A DNA stretch of 64,000 bases from Neolewinella maritima. Its GTDB lineage: Bacteria > Bacteroidota > Bacteroidia > Chitinophagales > Saprospiraceae. The notes under the pieces are model-generated. The model made no database searches and had not been told where the DNA came from. It saw only the letters and a program-made list of their open reading frames with translations. Made by a program: the position numbers and the translations under genes. The DNA is taken from assembly GCF_923081025.1 (NCBI RefSeq), contig NZ_CAKLPZ010000001.1, positions 1 through 64,000 on the forward strand. Reading direction: 5' to 3'. Every line of letters begins with the position of its first letter. The first letter of the stretch is position 1. Shown piece by piece: positions 49,372 to 57,428 of this stretch.

Positions 49372-50124
49372 ATGGACTTAACTGGTAAAACCGCCATCGT
49401 AACCGGTGGCTCACGCGACATCGGTCGTGCTATTTGCGTAAAACTCGGCGCCCTAGGTGCCAACGTCGTCGTCAACTACTTCAGCAGTGAGCAGGACGGT
49501 AAGGACACCGTCAGCGATGTGAATGCGGCCGGCGGTAAAGGCCTTGCCGTACGGGCAGATATGACCAAGCAAGAAGATGTCGAACGGCTCGTACAGGAGA
49601 CCCGCACGGCCTTCGGTAACGAGATCCACTACCTGGTCAATAATGCCGGCGGCCTGGTCGCCCGCAAGAAGCTAGCGGAGATGGATCTCGACTTCTGGAA
49701 CAAGCTCATGACCCTGAACCTAACCTCCGTATTTCTGGCCCACAAGGCCGTAGTACCGCACATGCCCTCCGGTAGCGCGATCGTAAACCTCACGTCCCTA
49801 GCGGGTCGGGACGGTGGCGGCGGTGGTGCATCCGCCTACGCTACCTCTAAGGGTGCCCTGATGACCTTCACCCGCTCGATGGCCAAGGAGCTCGGTCCGG
49901 ACGGCATCCGGGTCAACGGCGTCTGCCCCGGTATGATCGCCACTACCTTCCACGATACCTTCACCCCCGATAACGTCCGCGAAATGGTCGCCGGGAAGAC
50001 GCCCCTGCGCCGGCAGGGTGGTGCCAAAGAAGTAGCCGATCTGGTCGCTGTATTACTGTCGGATGCCTCCTCCTTCGTGACGGGTGCCAATGTGGACATC
50101 AACGGAGGACTGGCTTTCTCCTAG
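49372..50124 (+). CDS. SDR-family reductase, likely DEH (4-deoxy-5-hexoseulose uronate) reductase
   Basis: 250 residues, short-chain dehydrogenase. Cofactor loop [12 protein letters not shown] (about 9-20; Asp where Gly is common in TGxxxGIG), NNAGGL, catalytic Ser in [15 protein letters not shown] and YxxxK in [13 protein letters not shown] (about 159-171). Its position between the uronate transporter and KDG kinase suggests it reduces DEH to 2-keto-3-deoxygluconate; the reaction is inferred. It is followed by a strong terminator, so KDG kinase has its own transcript. Confidence 0.88.
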   Translation: MDLTGKTAIVTGGSRDIGRAICVKLGALGANVVVNYFSSEQDGKDTVSDVNAAGGKGLAVRADMTKQEDVERLVQETRTAFGNEIHYLVNNAGGLVARKKLAEMDLDFWNKLMTLNLTSVFLAHKAVVPHMPSGSAIVNLTSLAGRDGGGGGASAYATSKGALMTFTRSMAKELGPDGIRVNGVCPGMIATTFHDTFTPDNVREMVAGKTPLRRQGGAKEVADLVAVLLSDASSFVTGANVDINGGLAFS

Positions 50125-50153
50125 CGAACCCGGATATACACGCCTTGCTCGTT

Positions 50154-50190
50154 AATGCCGGACGGTCCCTCAGTGACACCGTCCGGCATT
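50154..50190 (+). terminator. Perfect 13-bp hairpin ending the main alginate operon
   Basis: AATGCCGGACGGT at 50154-50166 pairs perfectly with 50178-50190, 11-base loop, followed by TTAATTTG. Confidence 0.88.
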
Positions 50191-50266
50191 TTAATTTGTG
50201 CGAATCGTATAGCTTGCAGCAGCGAGACCTACGACACGTTCGATCGTACTCCCATACACACTCCCG

Positions 50267-51286
50267 ATGAACACCCCTCCCACCCGTATCGTCACCTTCG
50301 GCGAGATCATGCTCCGCCTCAGCACCCTGCGCCACCAACGCTTTCGCCAGGCCAGAAATATGGAAGTCGAGTACGGCGGCGGAGAAAGCAACGTTGCCGT
50401 TTCCCTGGCTAACTACGGGCAGGACGTCCGCTTCGTCTCTCGACTGCCGGACAACGACCTGGGGGAATGCGCCATCCGCTCACTGCGCGCCACGGGCATC
50501 GACACGACATACATCGTGCGGGGCGGCAAGCGCCTCGGACTGTACTTCCTCGAGACCGGCGCGGTACAGCGCCCCTCGAAGGTGATCTACGATCGGGAGG
50601 ACAGCTCCCTGGCCACTGTGGCGCCAGGACAGATCGACTGGGACCGGGCTTTCGACGGCGCCACCTGGTTCCACTGGTCGGGTATCACGCCGGCGGTAAG
50701 TGCCTCGGCCGCCGCCGTATGCCTGGAAGCCTGCACGGCCGCCGCCGAGCGCGGTATACGGATCAGCGTAGACCTCAACCACCGTAGCAAGCTCTGGCAG
50801 TACGGCAAGTCACCCGCCGAGGTGATGCCCGCCCTGGTCGAGCTCTGTGACGTGATCGTGGGCGGTAGCTACGAGGCCGAGCGCTACTTCGGCATTACCG
50901 TGGAGGATAAAACGGACTTCACCCTACTGGCCCGCGCCCTGCGCGCACGCTTCCCAAAGGCCACCGAGATCGTCACTACGCTCCGCGGCTCCATCTCCGC
51001 CAGTCACAACACCTATACGGCTCTGCTGTGGGACGGCGGCCAGCTCCACTCTAGCCCCACCTATCACCTGACCCACATCGTAGATCGTGTCGGCGGGGGT
51101 GACAGCTTTATGGGCGGACTGATCCACGGGCTGCTGACCTGGCCGGACGAGCCGAGTTACGCCCTCCGCTTTGCCGTAGCCGCCTCGGCGCTCAAGCACA
51201 CCATCCCCGGTGATGTAAACCTCGTCACCGAGCAGGAGGTGATCGCGCTGATGGAGGGCGACGGAAGCGGACGGGTACAGCGGTAG
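50267..51286 (+). CDS. kdgK: 2-keto-3-deoxygluconate kinase (PfkB family)
   Basis: 339 residues. PfkB signature 1 is in EYGGGESNVAVSLANYGQDV (about 31-50); RISVDLNHRSKLW (about 165-177) is typical of KDG kinases; the catalytic base and anion hole are in DRVGGGDSFMGGLIHGLL (about 270-287). It phosphorylates KDG to KDPG. Start ATG 50267, 76 bp after the terminator. No KDPG aldolase gene follows; the next gene is on the other strand. Confidence 0.93.
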   Translation: MNTPPTRIVTFGEIMLRLSTLRHQRFRQARNMEVEYGGGESNVAVSLANYGQDVRFVSRLPDNDLGECAIRSLRATGIDTTYIVRGGKRLGLYFLETGAVQRPSKVIYDREDSSLATVAPGQIDWDRAFDGATWFHWSGITPAVSASAAAVCLEACTAAAERGIRISVDLNHRSKLWQYGKSPAEVMPALVELCDVIVGGSYEAERYFGITVEDKTDFTLLARALRARFPKATEIVTTLRGSISASHNTYTALLWDGGQLHSSPTYHLTHIVDRVGGGDSFMGGLIHGLLTWPDEPSYALRFAVAASALKHTIPGDVNLVTEQEVIALMEGDGSGRVQR

Positions 51287-51288
51287 CA

Positions 51289-54200
51289 CTACTCTACCAC
51301 GATGCGTCTGCTGACGGGCCGCTGCCCGGAGGCTACCAACCGGACGATGTACACCCCATGTGACAGGTCATTCACATTCACCCGGTGGATGCCCTCCGGA
51401 TAGTCCCGCTGGTACACCGTACGCCCACTGATGTCGTGCAGACTGAGTTGGTGTGCGTAGGGACTCTCCACGGTCAGCTGGTCGGTGACGGGGTTGGGGT
51501 AGAGCTGGATGGCAGGTGCACGCTGGGTCTCGCTAGCGGACTGAACTACCGGCGCGCTTGCCTGAGCCTGCGGCACGGGGATAAGTCGCCACCGCTGACT
51601 ATTCCCGGAGTCCAGGGTACGGCTCAGTCCCCTACGCATTCCACCGAGGTAGTCGATATCCAGTCGCTTGTCCGGGGCGTGTCCGGGGGAGAAGCGGTAT
51701 GTACCGTCGCCGACCGGGAGGACTTTCCAGCGCTGGTTGGCCCGGCCATGCCGGTCCCAGATAATGAGGGAGGCATTGGTACCCTCATCCGCACCCTGGA
51801 CATCCAATCGCTTAGTGGGTGCATGGACGGGAGCAAGCTCGTATACTCCGGCGTCTACCTCGATGAAGGTCCACTGCTGATTGCTGTTTCCGGTGCGGGC
51901 GATACCGTCCACCTCGGTCCCGTTGCGTGTACGTGAGCCGCGTACGTGTAGTCGCAGTTTGGTGTCGTGCTGGGGCTCTAGTTCGTAGACCGCGCCATCT
52001 ACAATATCACCGATTGTCCAGCGCGCAATACCGGGGGCGGTCGTACTGCCGGCTACCTCGAAGCTACCCCCCACGACTAAGCCACCCGTTTCCGGCAGAC
52101 TAATGGCGTTGACCCGGGTATCGGTACCGACGTCCTTATCCGGGCCGAGTGCTTCCCACTCCAACTCGGCGCTCCACCGGGCGATGTTCCTGACGATGTA
52201 GCGTGTGCCGTCTGCAAGGGTAGCGGTCTCGAAATTACCGCCGGCGTACAGGTGAGTACCGTCGTGCACCAGCGCATTCACGTTGTCGCTCACCCCCTGT
52301 CCGATCGCTTGCCACTGGTCGGTGGTCCGGTCCCAGCGTGCGATACGGTTCACGGTCTGCTCGCCCGCCGTAGCGAAGTTGCCGCCGATGTATACGGACG
52401 ATCCGGTGACGGCAATCGCCTGTACGAAACCGCTGGTCCCGCTCCCCAGGCTACCCCAGTTGCTGCCGTCGAAGGTCGCGATACGATTGGCTGGTCTATC
52501 TCCCGCACTGGCAAAGTTGCCGCCGATGTAGACCGTGTTCTCCTCGTCAAAGGCGATGGAACGCACTTCGTTATTCGTGCCGGGTACGCCGGTGCCGGAG
52601 TCGGTGAGGGCCGACCAGTTTCCATCCCACCTGGCGATGTTATTTGCGGTGATCCCCCCGGCGGTGACGAAGGTGCCGCCTGCAAACACTTCCCCTTCGG
52701 GACTGATCCCCAGGGCTAGTACCGCACCGTCCGTGCCTGCTCCAAGCGCCGCCCATGAGCTACCGTCCCATACCGCGATGTGCTGCGCAGTAGTGCCGCC
52801 GATCGTAGTAAAGTTTCCTCCGGCGTACAGTCGGCCGTCCGATCCGAGGGCCAGCGCGCTGATCCTGCCATTGGAGCCGGTGGAGAGGCTGCGCCAGCCG
52901 TCCGCATCGCTGTATACGGCGATGTTGCCGGCACTGCTTCCTCCGGCGGTCTCGAAGCTTCCGGCGGCGTAGATGTTGCTTCCATTACTTACCACCGCAT
53001 CTACGGTCCCGGCGACTCCTTCACCTAGCGACTGCCAGTCACCGATGCCATCTACGGCCGTGGCGGTGGGGGCGGGGTCGTTTTCGTCCACGATGCGGAA
53101 CAATTGGGTTTGCTGATCGTAGCCGCTGAAGTACAGTGCTCCGGCCTCATCGAGTCCAAAACTGGATACCCGCTCTCCGTCGCGGGTGCGGAAGAGGAGC
53201 TGGGCGGTCGCCGTGCCGCTACCGGCCGCGTAGTCGAGGGCCCAGACGCGTCCGGAGACGTAGTCGCCGAAGATCAGTTTGCCCTGGATGGCGGGATTCT
53301 GAAGTGGGCCGCGGTATACGTAGCCGAGGGTGATGGATACGTCTCCGTCGTCGTGGTCGTAGGCGTAGACCGGCTTGGTGTCTGGATTAGTGGCCAGGGT
53401 GGCGGAACTACTGAAGGTGCTGTTGGCCTCGAAGCGGTTCCAGCCGTAGTTGCCGCCGGCTTCGATCAGGTTGATCTCTTCGAAGGAGCCTTGGCCCACG
53501 TCGCCGCCCCAGAGCCGTCCGGTGGCCTCGTCGAAGGAGAACTTCCAGGTGTTGCGGATGCCCCAGGCGTAGAGCTCGTCCAGCCCGGACTGCCCTACGC
53601 GGGGGTTGTCGGACGGGATCTCGTAGTTTCCATTGGGGGTGGCTGGATTGGTTTCCAGTGGATTATTGCCGTCTACGTCCACATCGATCCGCAGGATGCT
53701 ACCGAATATGGTGCCGAGGTCCTGGGCGTTTTGCTGGGGATCGCCGCCGCCACCGCCATCCCCGAGGGAGGCGTAGAGGTAGCCATCGGGACCGAAGGCG
53801 ATCTTGCCCCCATTGTGGTTCGAGTTGCGCTGGTTCTTGTCGAAGCTGAAGATCTCTAGCCGGGAGGATGGATCTGCCCGGTTGGGATCGTCCGCACTTA
53901 CCTGGTACCTCGCCAGGACCAACTCCACATTCACGTCCGCTACGCTACTCTTGCGCGTATGGTAGATATAGAAGTAGCCGTTGGTGGTGAACTGCGGGTG
54001 GAAGGCCAGGCCAAGCAGGCCGATCTCCTGACCGGCGGAGAAGCTCACGACATCCGTGACATCGAGGAAGGTCGCTGCGGACTGGACGTCCTGCCGGTTA
54101 GCAAAGACCCGGATCGTGCCGGCCTGCTCGACGACGAACAGGCGGTCGGAGCCATCGCCGGCGTGCTGTATCTCTACCGGAAACCGGAAGGATAGGGCGG

Positions 54201-54300
54201 GGAAGGCCGTCTCGTAGTTGATGCTGTCCTGGGCGGTCAGGGAAGAAAAATAGCCGCCAAATAAGAATAGAAGAAGGTATAGGTAGTAAGTCCGTCGCAT
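51289..54300 (-). CDS. Large secreted protein: glucose/sorbosone dehydrogenase domain, propeller repeats, ricin-type lectin, T9SS tail
   Basis: 1003 residues. Signal peptide (YYLYLLLFLFGGYFSSLTAQ). Residues about 28-405: PQQ-type soluble glucose dehydrogenase (GSDH) fold, with GLLGLAFHPQFTTNGYFYIY and SNHNGGKIAFGPDGYLYASL. Residues about 415-790: seven or more kelch-like blades with the repeated phrase LYAGGNFTTIGG and IAVWDGSSWAALG. Residues about 790-915: RICIN-like repeats (QWTFIEVDAGVYELAPVHAP). Residues about 925-1003: T9SS type A sorting domain (IQLYPNPVTDQLTVESPYAH). Probably an exported sugar or glycan dehydrogenase anchored to the surface; activity is inferred. Convergent with kdgK, 2 bp apart. 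Confidence 0.9.
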   Translation of the reverse strand: MRRTYYLYLLLFLFGGYFSSLTAQDSINYETAFPALSFRFPVEIQHAGDGSDRLFVVEQAGTIRVFANRQDVQSAATFLDVTDVVSFSAGQEIGLLGLAFHPQFTTNGYFYIYHTRKSSVADVNVELVLARYQVSADDPNRADPSSRLEIFSFDKNQRNSNHNGGKIAFGPDGYLYASLGDGGGGGDPQQNAQDLGTIFGSILRIDVDVDGNNPLETNPATPNGNYEIPSDNPRVGQSGLDELYAWGIRNTWKFSFDEATGRLWGGDVGQGSFEEINLIEAGGNYGWNRFEANSTFSSSATLATNPDTKPVYAYDHDDGDVSITLGYVYRGPLQNPAIQGKLIFGDYVSGRVWALDYAAGSGTATAQLLFRTRDGERVSSFGLDEAGALYFSGYDQQTQLFRIVDENDPAPTATAVDGIGDWQSLGEGVAGTVDAVVSNGSNIYAAGSFETAGGSSAGNIAVYSDADGWRSLSTGSNGRISALALGSDGRLYAGGNFTTIGGTTAQHIAVWDGSSWAALGAGTDGAVLALGISPEGEVFAGGTFVTAGGITANNIARWDGNWSALTDSGTGVPGTNNEVRSIAFDEENTVYIGGNFASAGDRPANRIATFDGSNWGSLGSGTSGFVQAIAVTGSSVYIGGNFATAGEQTVNRIARWDRTTDQWQAIGQGVSDNVNALVHDGTHLYAGGNFETATLADGTRYIVRNIARWSAELEWEALGPDKDVGTDTRVNAISLPETGGLVVGGSFEVAGSTTAPGIARWTIGDIVDGAVYELEPQHDTKLRLHVRGSRTRNGTEVDGIARTGNSNQQWTFIEVDAGVYELAPVHAPTKRLDVQGADEGTNASLIIWDRHGRANQRWKVLPVGDGTYRFSPGHAPDKRLDIDYLGGMRRGLSRTLDSGNSQRWRLIPVPQAQASAPVVQSASETQRAPAIQLYPNPVTDQLTVESPYAHQLSLHDISGRTVYQRDYPEGIHRVNVNDLSHGVYIVRLVASGQRPVSRRIVVE

Positions 54301-54410
54301 ACGCTTGGTAGGGTGTGCGGGGTATCAGCTCGGGGGCTAATATAGCGTATCGACCATTAGCGGCCTTGTTTTACAGCCTGATATGTGTGCTTAGTATACT
54401 ATTATAGTCG

Positions 54411-54986
54411 TTACGTCATCTCCATGCCATCCTGCCAGTTCCAGATCACCAGCACCCAGTTCCGGCCATCCGGCGCGGTGAACCGGTCGAGCTCCTCGAA
54501 GCCGATCCGCTCATGTACGCGCTGCGAGCGGGTATTGCGGGCATCGATGGCGGTGACGCAGTAGGGGAAGCGGAGGTGGTAGCAGCCGCGCAGGTACTTA
54601 TACATCCGGTCGGCCAGCTTCTGTCCGCGGGCTTCCTCCGCTACGCAGATCTGTCCCATCACCAGGTAGCCCGACGTGCCGAGCAGCTCCCCCCGGTGCA
54701 CGATCGCATCCTGCCGTTCGAACAGGGCCGTAAGTACTGGCACCGACTCGCCGAACTCCCGCGTCATCGACAGGCAGTAGCCCAGCACCCGGCGTTCCTG
54801 CATGGCCACTACGGAGGCGGCCGAGGCGGTCATACGCTTCAGCAGCGGCAGGTCGTGGGTGGCCGTGACGAAGCCCTGCGCCTCGGCGGTCTCCGCGTCG
54901 ATGGTCTCCAATAAATTGGCCTGCTGCAGAGCCAGGATCTGCTTGAGCTGATAGTCCTTACGGGCCAGGGTGATCTTGATGGGCAT
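54411..54986 (-). CDS. GNAT-family N-acetyltransferase
   Basis: 191 residues. MGQICVAEEARGQKLADRMY (about 108-127) is the acetyl-CoA loop. IDARNTRSQRVHERIGFEEL follows, typical of motif B. The N-terminal part (LARKDYQLKQILALQQANL) is conserved among Bacteroidota GNATs of this size. Substrate unknown. It is separated from the upstream tktB-like gene by a nested palindrome. Confidence 0.85.
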   Translation of the reverse strand: MPIKITLARKDYQLKQILALQQANLLETIDAETAEAQGFVTATHDLPLLKRMTASAASVVAMQERRVLGYCLSMTREFGESVPVLTALFERQDAIVHRGELLGTSGYLVMGQICVAEEARGQKLADRMYKYLRGCYHLRFPYCVTAIDARNTRSQRVHERIGFEELDRFTAPDGRNWVLVIWNWQDGMEMT

Positions 54987-54990
54987 TGGT

Positions 54991-55043
54991 AGTTCTGTAG
55001 TGCTGTAGGTGGCATATCTACAGCACTACAAAACTACAGAACT
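54991..55043. repeat. Nested CTACAGCACTAC palindrome
   Basis: TGTAGTGCTGTAG (54996-55008) pairs perfectly with 55018-55030. AGTTCTGTAG (54991-55000) can alternatively pair with CTACAGAACT (55034-55043). A third CTACAGCACT follows at about 55050. It overlaps the last codons and stop of the transketolase C-terminal subunit gene. Confidence 0.75.
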
Positions 55044-56025
55044 ACCCCACTACAGCACTGCCCTGCTTTCGCTTCACTACGCGCTTGGCGGCGGCTACGA
55101 TGTCCTTCACGCCCAGGCCGTACTTCTCCAGTAGTTGCTCGGCTTCGCCGGACTCCCCGAAGGTATCGTCGGTACCGATGAATTCCTGGGGGGTGGGGTG
55201 CTGTGCGCTGAGGGTTTCGGCGATGGCTCCGCCCAGTCCGCCGTAGCGGTTGTGCTCCTCGCAGGTCACCACAGCGCCGGTCTTCTTGGCACTGGCTACT
55301 ACGGCTTCGGCGTCGAGGGGCTTGATGGTGTGGATGTTGATCAGGTCTACGCTGATGCCTTCCTTTTCCAGCTGGCGGGCGGCCTCTACGGCATACCAGA
55401 CCAGGTGGCCGGTAGCGAATATGCTCACGTCGCTACCCTCGCTCAGGTGCAGTGCCTTACCGATCTCGAACTTGGTCCCCTCGGGGATGAAGATGGGCCA
55501 GCTCGGCCGTCCGAAGCGCAGGTAGACCGGGCCGTGGTGCTCCACGATGGCCTGTACGGCCGCTTTGGTCTGGTTGTAGTCGCAGGGGTTGATGACCGTC
55601 ATGCCGGGCAGCATGCGCATCATCCCGATGTCTTCGAGGATCTGGTGGGTGGCACCGTCTTCGCCCAGGGTGAGGCCGGCGTGGCTGGCGCAGATCTTGA
55701 CATTCTTATCGCTGTAGGCGATCGACTGGCGGATCTGGTCGTAGACCCGGCCGGTGCTGAAGTTGGCAAAGGTGGTGGTCAGGGGGATCTTACCGCCCGT
55801 GGCCAGACCGGCGGCTACGCCCATCATATTGGCCTCGGAGATACCCATCTGGATGAAGCGGTCGGGGTAGGTGGTGATGAAGTCTTCCGACTTCATGGAG
55901 CCGCGCAGGTCGGCGGTGAGCATGATGACATTATCGTGCTTGTCACCGGCAGCCTTGAGTCCGGCACCGAAGCCGTCACGGGTGGCCTTCTTGCCGGTGG
56001 ATTGTAGTTTATCTAAGGATAGCAT
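55042..56025 (-). CDS. Transketolase, C-terminal subunit
   Basis: 327 residues; the pyrimidine-binding and C-terminal domains of transketolase. Landmarks: SMKSEDFITTYPDRFIQMGI and SEANMMGVAAGLATGG (about 44-75), HAGLTLGEDGATHQILEDIG (about 114-133), GPVYLRFGRPSWP and VDLINIHTIKPLD. With the N-terminal subunit gene next to it (starting upstream) it reconstitutes one enzyme of the non-oxidative pentose phosphate pathway. The last residues (GSAVVG) come from the palindrome at the 3' end. Confidence 0.94.
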   Translation of the reverse strand: MLSLDKLQSTGKKATRDGFGAGLKAAGDKHDNVIMLTADLRGSMKSEDFITTYPDRFIQMGISEANMMGVAAGLATGGKIPLTTTFANFSTGRVYDQIRQSIAYSDKNVKICASHAGLTLGEDGATHQILEDIGMMRMLPGMTVINPCDYNQTKAAVQAIVEHHGPVYLRFGRPSWPIFIPEGTKFEIGKALHLSEGSDVSIFATGHLVWYAVEAARQLEKEGISVDLINIHTIKPLDAEAVVASAKKTGAVVTCEEHNRYGGLGGAIAETLSAQHPTPQEFIGTDDTFGESGEAEQLLEKYGLGVKDIVAAAKRVVKRKQGSAVVG

Positions 56026-56112
56026 AGTTTATTTTTTGTTTGTGGGGAAGGGAGGGGGGAAGGCGAGGTGCCGTTGGGATCGGTGAAACAGGTCCCACGC
56101 TACGTGACGTAT

Positions 56113-56130
56113 GGGCGGGGCCGCGGGTGC
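56113..56130 (+). repeat. GC-rich 18-mer repeat, exact intergenic copy
   Basis: GGGCGGGGCCGCGGGTGC followed by A, identical to 37573. It lies in the 146-bp gap between the two transketolase subunit genes. Confidence 0.75.
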
Positions 56131-56171
56131 AACACTGCCTGGACAAGCGAGCGTCCCAGTGGTCTCATCAC

Positions 56172-57026
56172 CTAAATACCTTCCATGGGGAAGTCACCGA
56201 GGGTCTCCTCCAATTGGGAGAGTGCGTTTTCGGCCTGTTCCTTGTTGGGGGCCTTGCCGTGCCAGTGGTGGGTGCCGACCATGAAGTCTACGCCCATACC
56301 CATCTCGGTCTTCATGACGATACAGGTAGGCTTGCCGTTGCGCTTGGCCTGAGCTTCCTTGAGCACCCTGACGGTCTCCTCCATGTTGTTGCCGTCCATG
56401 TGCATAATGTCCCAGCCGAAGGCCGCGTACTTGTCCGCGAAGCTGCCGAGCTGCAGTACTTCTTTGGTGGGGCCGTCGATCTGCTGGCCGTTATCGTCGA
56501 TGATCAGGACCAGGTTCTCCAGCTGGTTGTGGGGGGCAAAGAGGGCGGCCTCCCAGATCTGTCCTTCCTGCTGCTCGCCGTCGCCGGTGAGTACGAAGAC
56601 GGTGCGGTCGTCGCCGTCCATGCGCTTCTGCAGGGCTACACCGCAGGCTACGCTGACGCCCTGTCCGAGGCTACCGGAGGCGATACGTACGCCGGGCAGA
56701 CCTTCGTGGGTCGTAGGGTGACCCTGCAGGCGGCTATCGATGGCGCGAAAGGTCTTCAGCTCTTCGACCGGGAAGTAGCCCGAGCGCGCGAGCACACTGT
56801 AGAAAACGGGGGAAATGTGGCCGTTGGAGAGAAAGAATACATCCTCGCCGTGGGCTTCCATATTGAAGCTGGGGTCGTGCTTCATCACCTCGAAGTAGAG
56901 GGCGACGAAGAGGTCGGTATTGCCGAGGGCTCCACCGGGGTGGCCGCTCTGGCATCCGTAGACCTCCCGAATGATGTCGCGCCGTACCTGAGAGGCGGTG
57001 CGCTTGAGTTCCTGAATATCTGCCAT
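56172..57026 (-). CDS. Transketolase, N-terminal thiamine-diphosphate subunit
   Basis: 284 residues; thiamine-pyrophosphate-binding domain. YGCQSGHPGGALGNTDLFVA (about 23-42), FLSNGHISPVFYSVLARSG (about 67-85), LPGVRIASGSLGQGVSVACG (about 107-126) and the ThDP motif VLTGDGEQQEGQIWEAALFA (about 143-162). A split transketolase is normal in many bacteria and archaea. Start ATG 57026. It is transcribed first, then the C-terminal subunit. Confidence 0.95.
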   Translation of the reverse strand: MADIQELKRTASQVRRDIIREVYGCQSGHPGGALGNTDLFVALYFEVMKHDPSFNMEAHGEDVFFLSNGHISPVFYSVLARSGYFPVEELKTFRAIDSRLQGHPTTHEGLPGVRIASGSLGQGVSVACGVALQKRMDGDDRTVFVLTGDGEQQEGQIWEAALFAPHNQLENLVLIIDDNGQQIDGPTKEVLQLGSFADKYAAFGWDIMHMDGNNMEETVRVLKEAQAKRNGKPTCIVMKTEMGMGVDFMVGTHHWHGKAPNKEQAENALSQLEETLGDFPMEGI

Positions 57027-57153
57027 GTAAGGGGGAAATTTTTAGTGGGTATGGGACAAGGCGGTATCGGCCTCACCCGAAAGGGTAAAGCAAGGTAGTG
57101 CAATTTGTTTGCCGCAGACAGGCAGGGCGTGCAGGAAAGGCGGGCCCCAGGGG

Positions 57154-57345
57154 CTATAGACTGTCGATCCAGTCCTTGATCTCCTGCTTGGTCTTGCCCA
57201 GCTTCTGCTGCAGCCGGCCCATCAGCTCGTCTTCCTTGCCGTGGGTGTAGGCTACGTCGTCGTCCGTCAGGTGGCCGTACTGCTGCTTGGCCTTGCCCTT
57301 CATTTCGGTCCAGTTGCCTTTGATCTTATCGTGGGTAGCACTCAT
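57154..57345 (-). CDS. CsbD-like stress protein
   Basis: 63 residues from ATG 57345; the longer open frame to 57708 is rejected because it runs antisense through the next gene. KIKGNWTEMKGKAKQQYGHL (about 7-26) and GKEDELMGRLQQKLGKTKQE match the CsbD family (general stress, small helical proteins). Molecular role unknown. It is divergent from the TPR membrane gene. Confidence 0.92.
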   Translation of the reverse strand: MSATHDKIKGNWTEMKGKAKQQYGHLTDDDVAYTHGKEDELMGRLQQKLGKTKQEIKDWIDSL

Positions 57346-57428
57346 GGGAATGGTGGTTGGTGAATCTGTTGCAACGTGATTCACCGCGGGGTGTTCCGTC
57401 CGCTGCAGCCACGGTGTACCTTCACCCC

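Noticed and set aside
53104-53859. 251-codon plus-strand frame inside the GSDH gene
   Set aside because: Antisense to a strongly supported 1003-residue gene with clear domains.
56040-57098. 352-codon plus-strand frame opposite transketolase
   Set aside because: Antisense shadow; the minus-strand transketolase N-terminal subunit is unambiguous.
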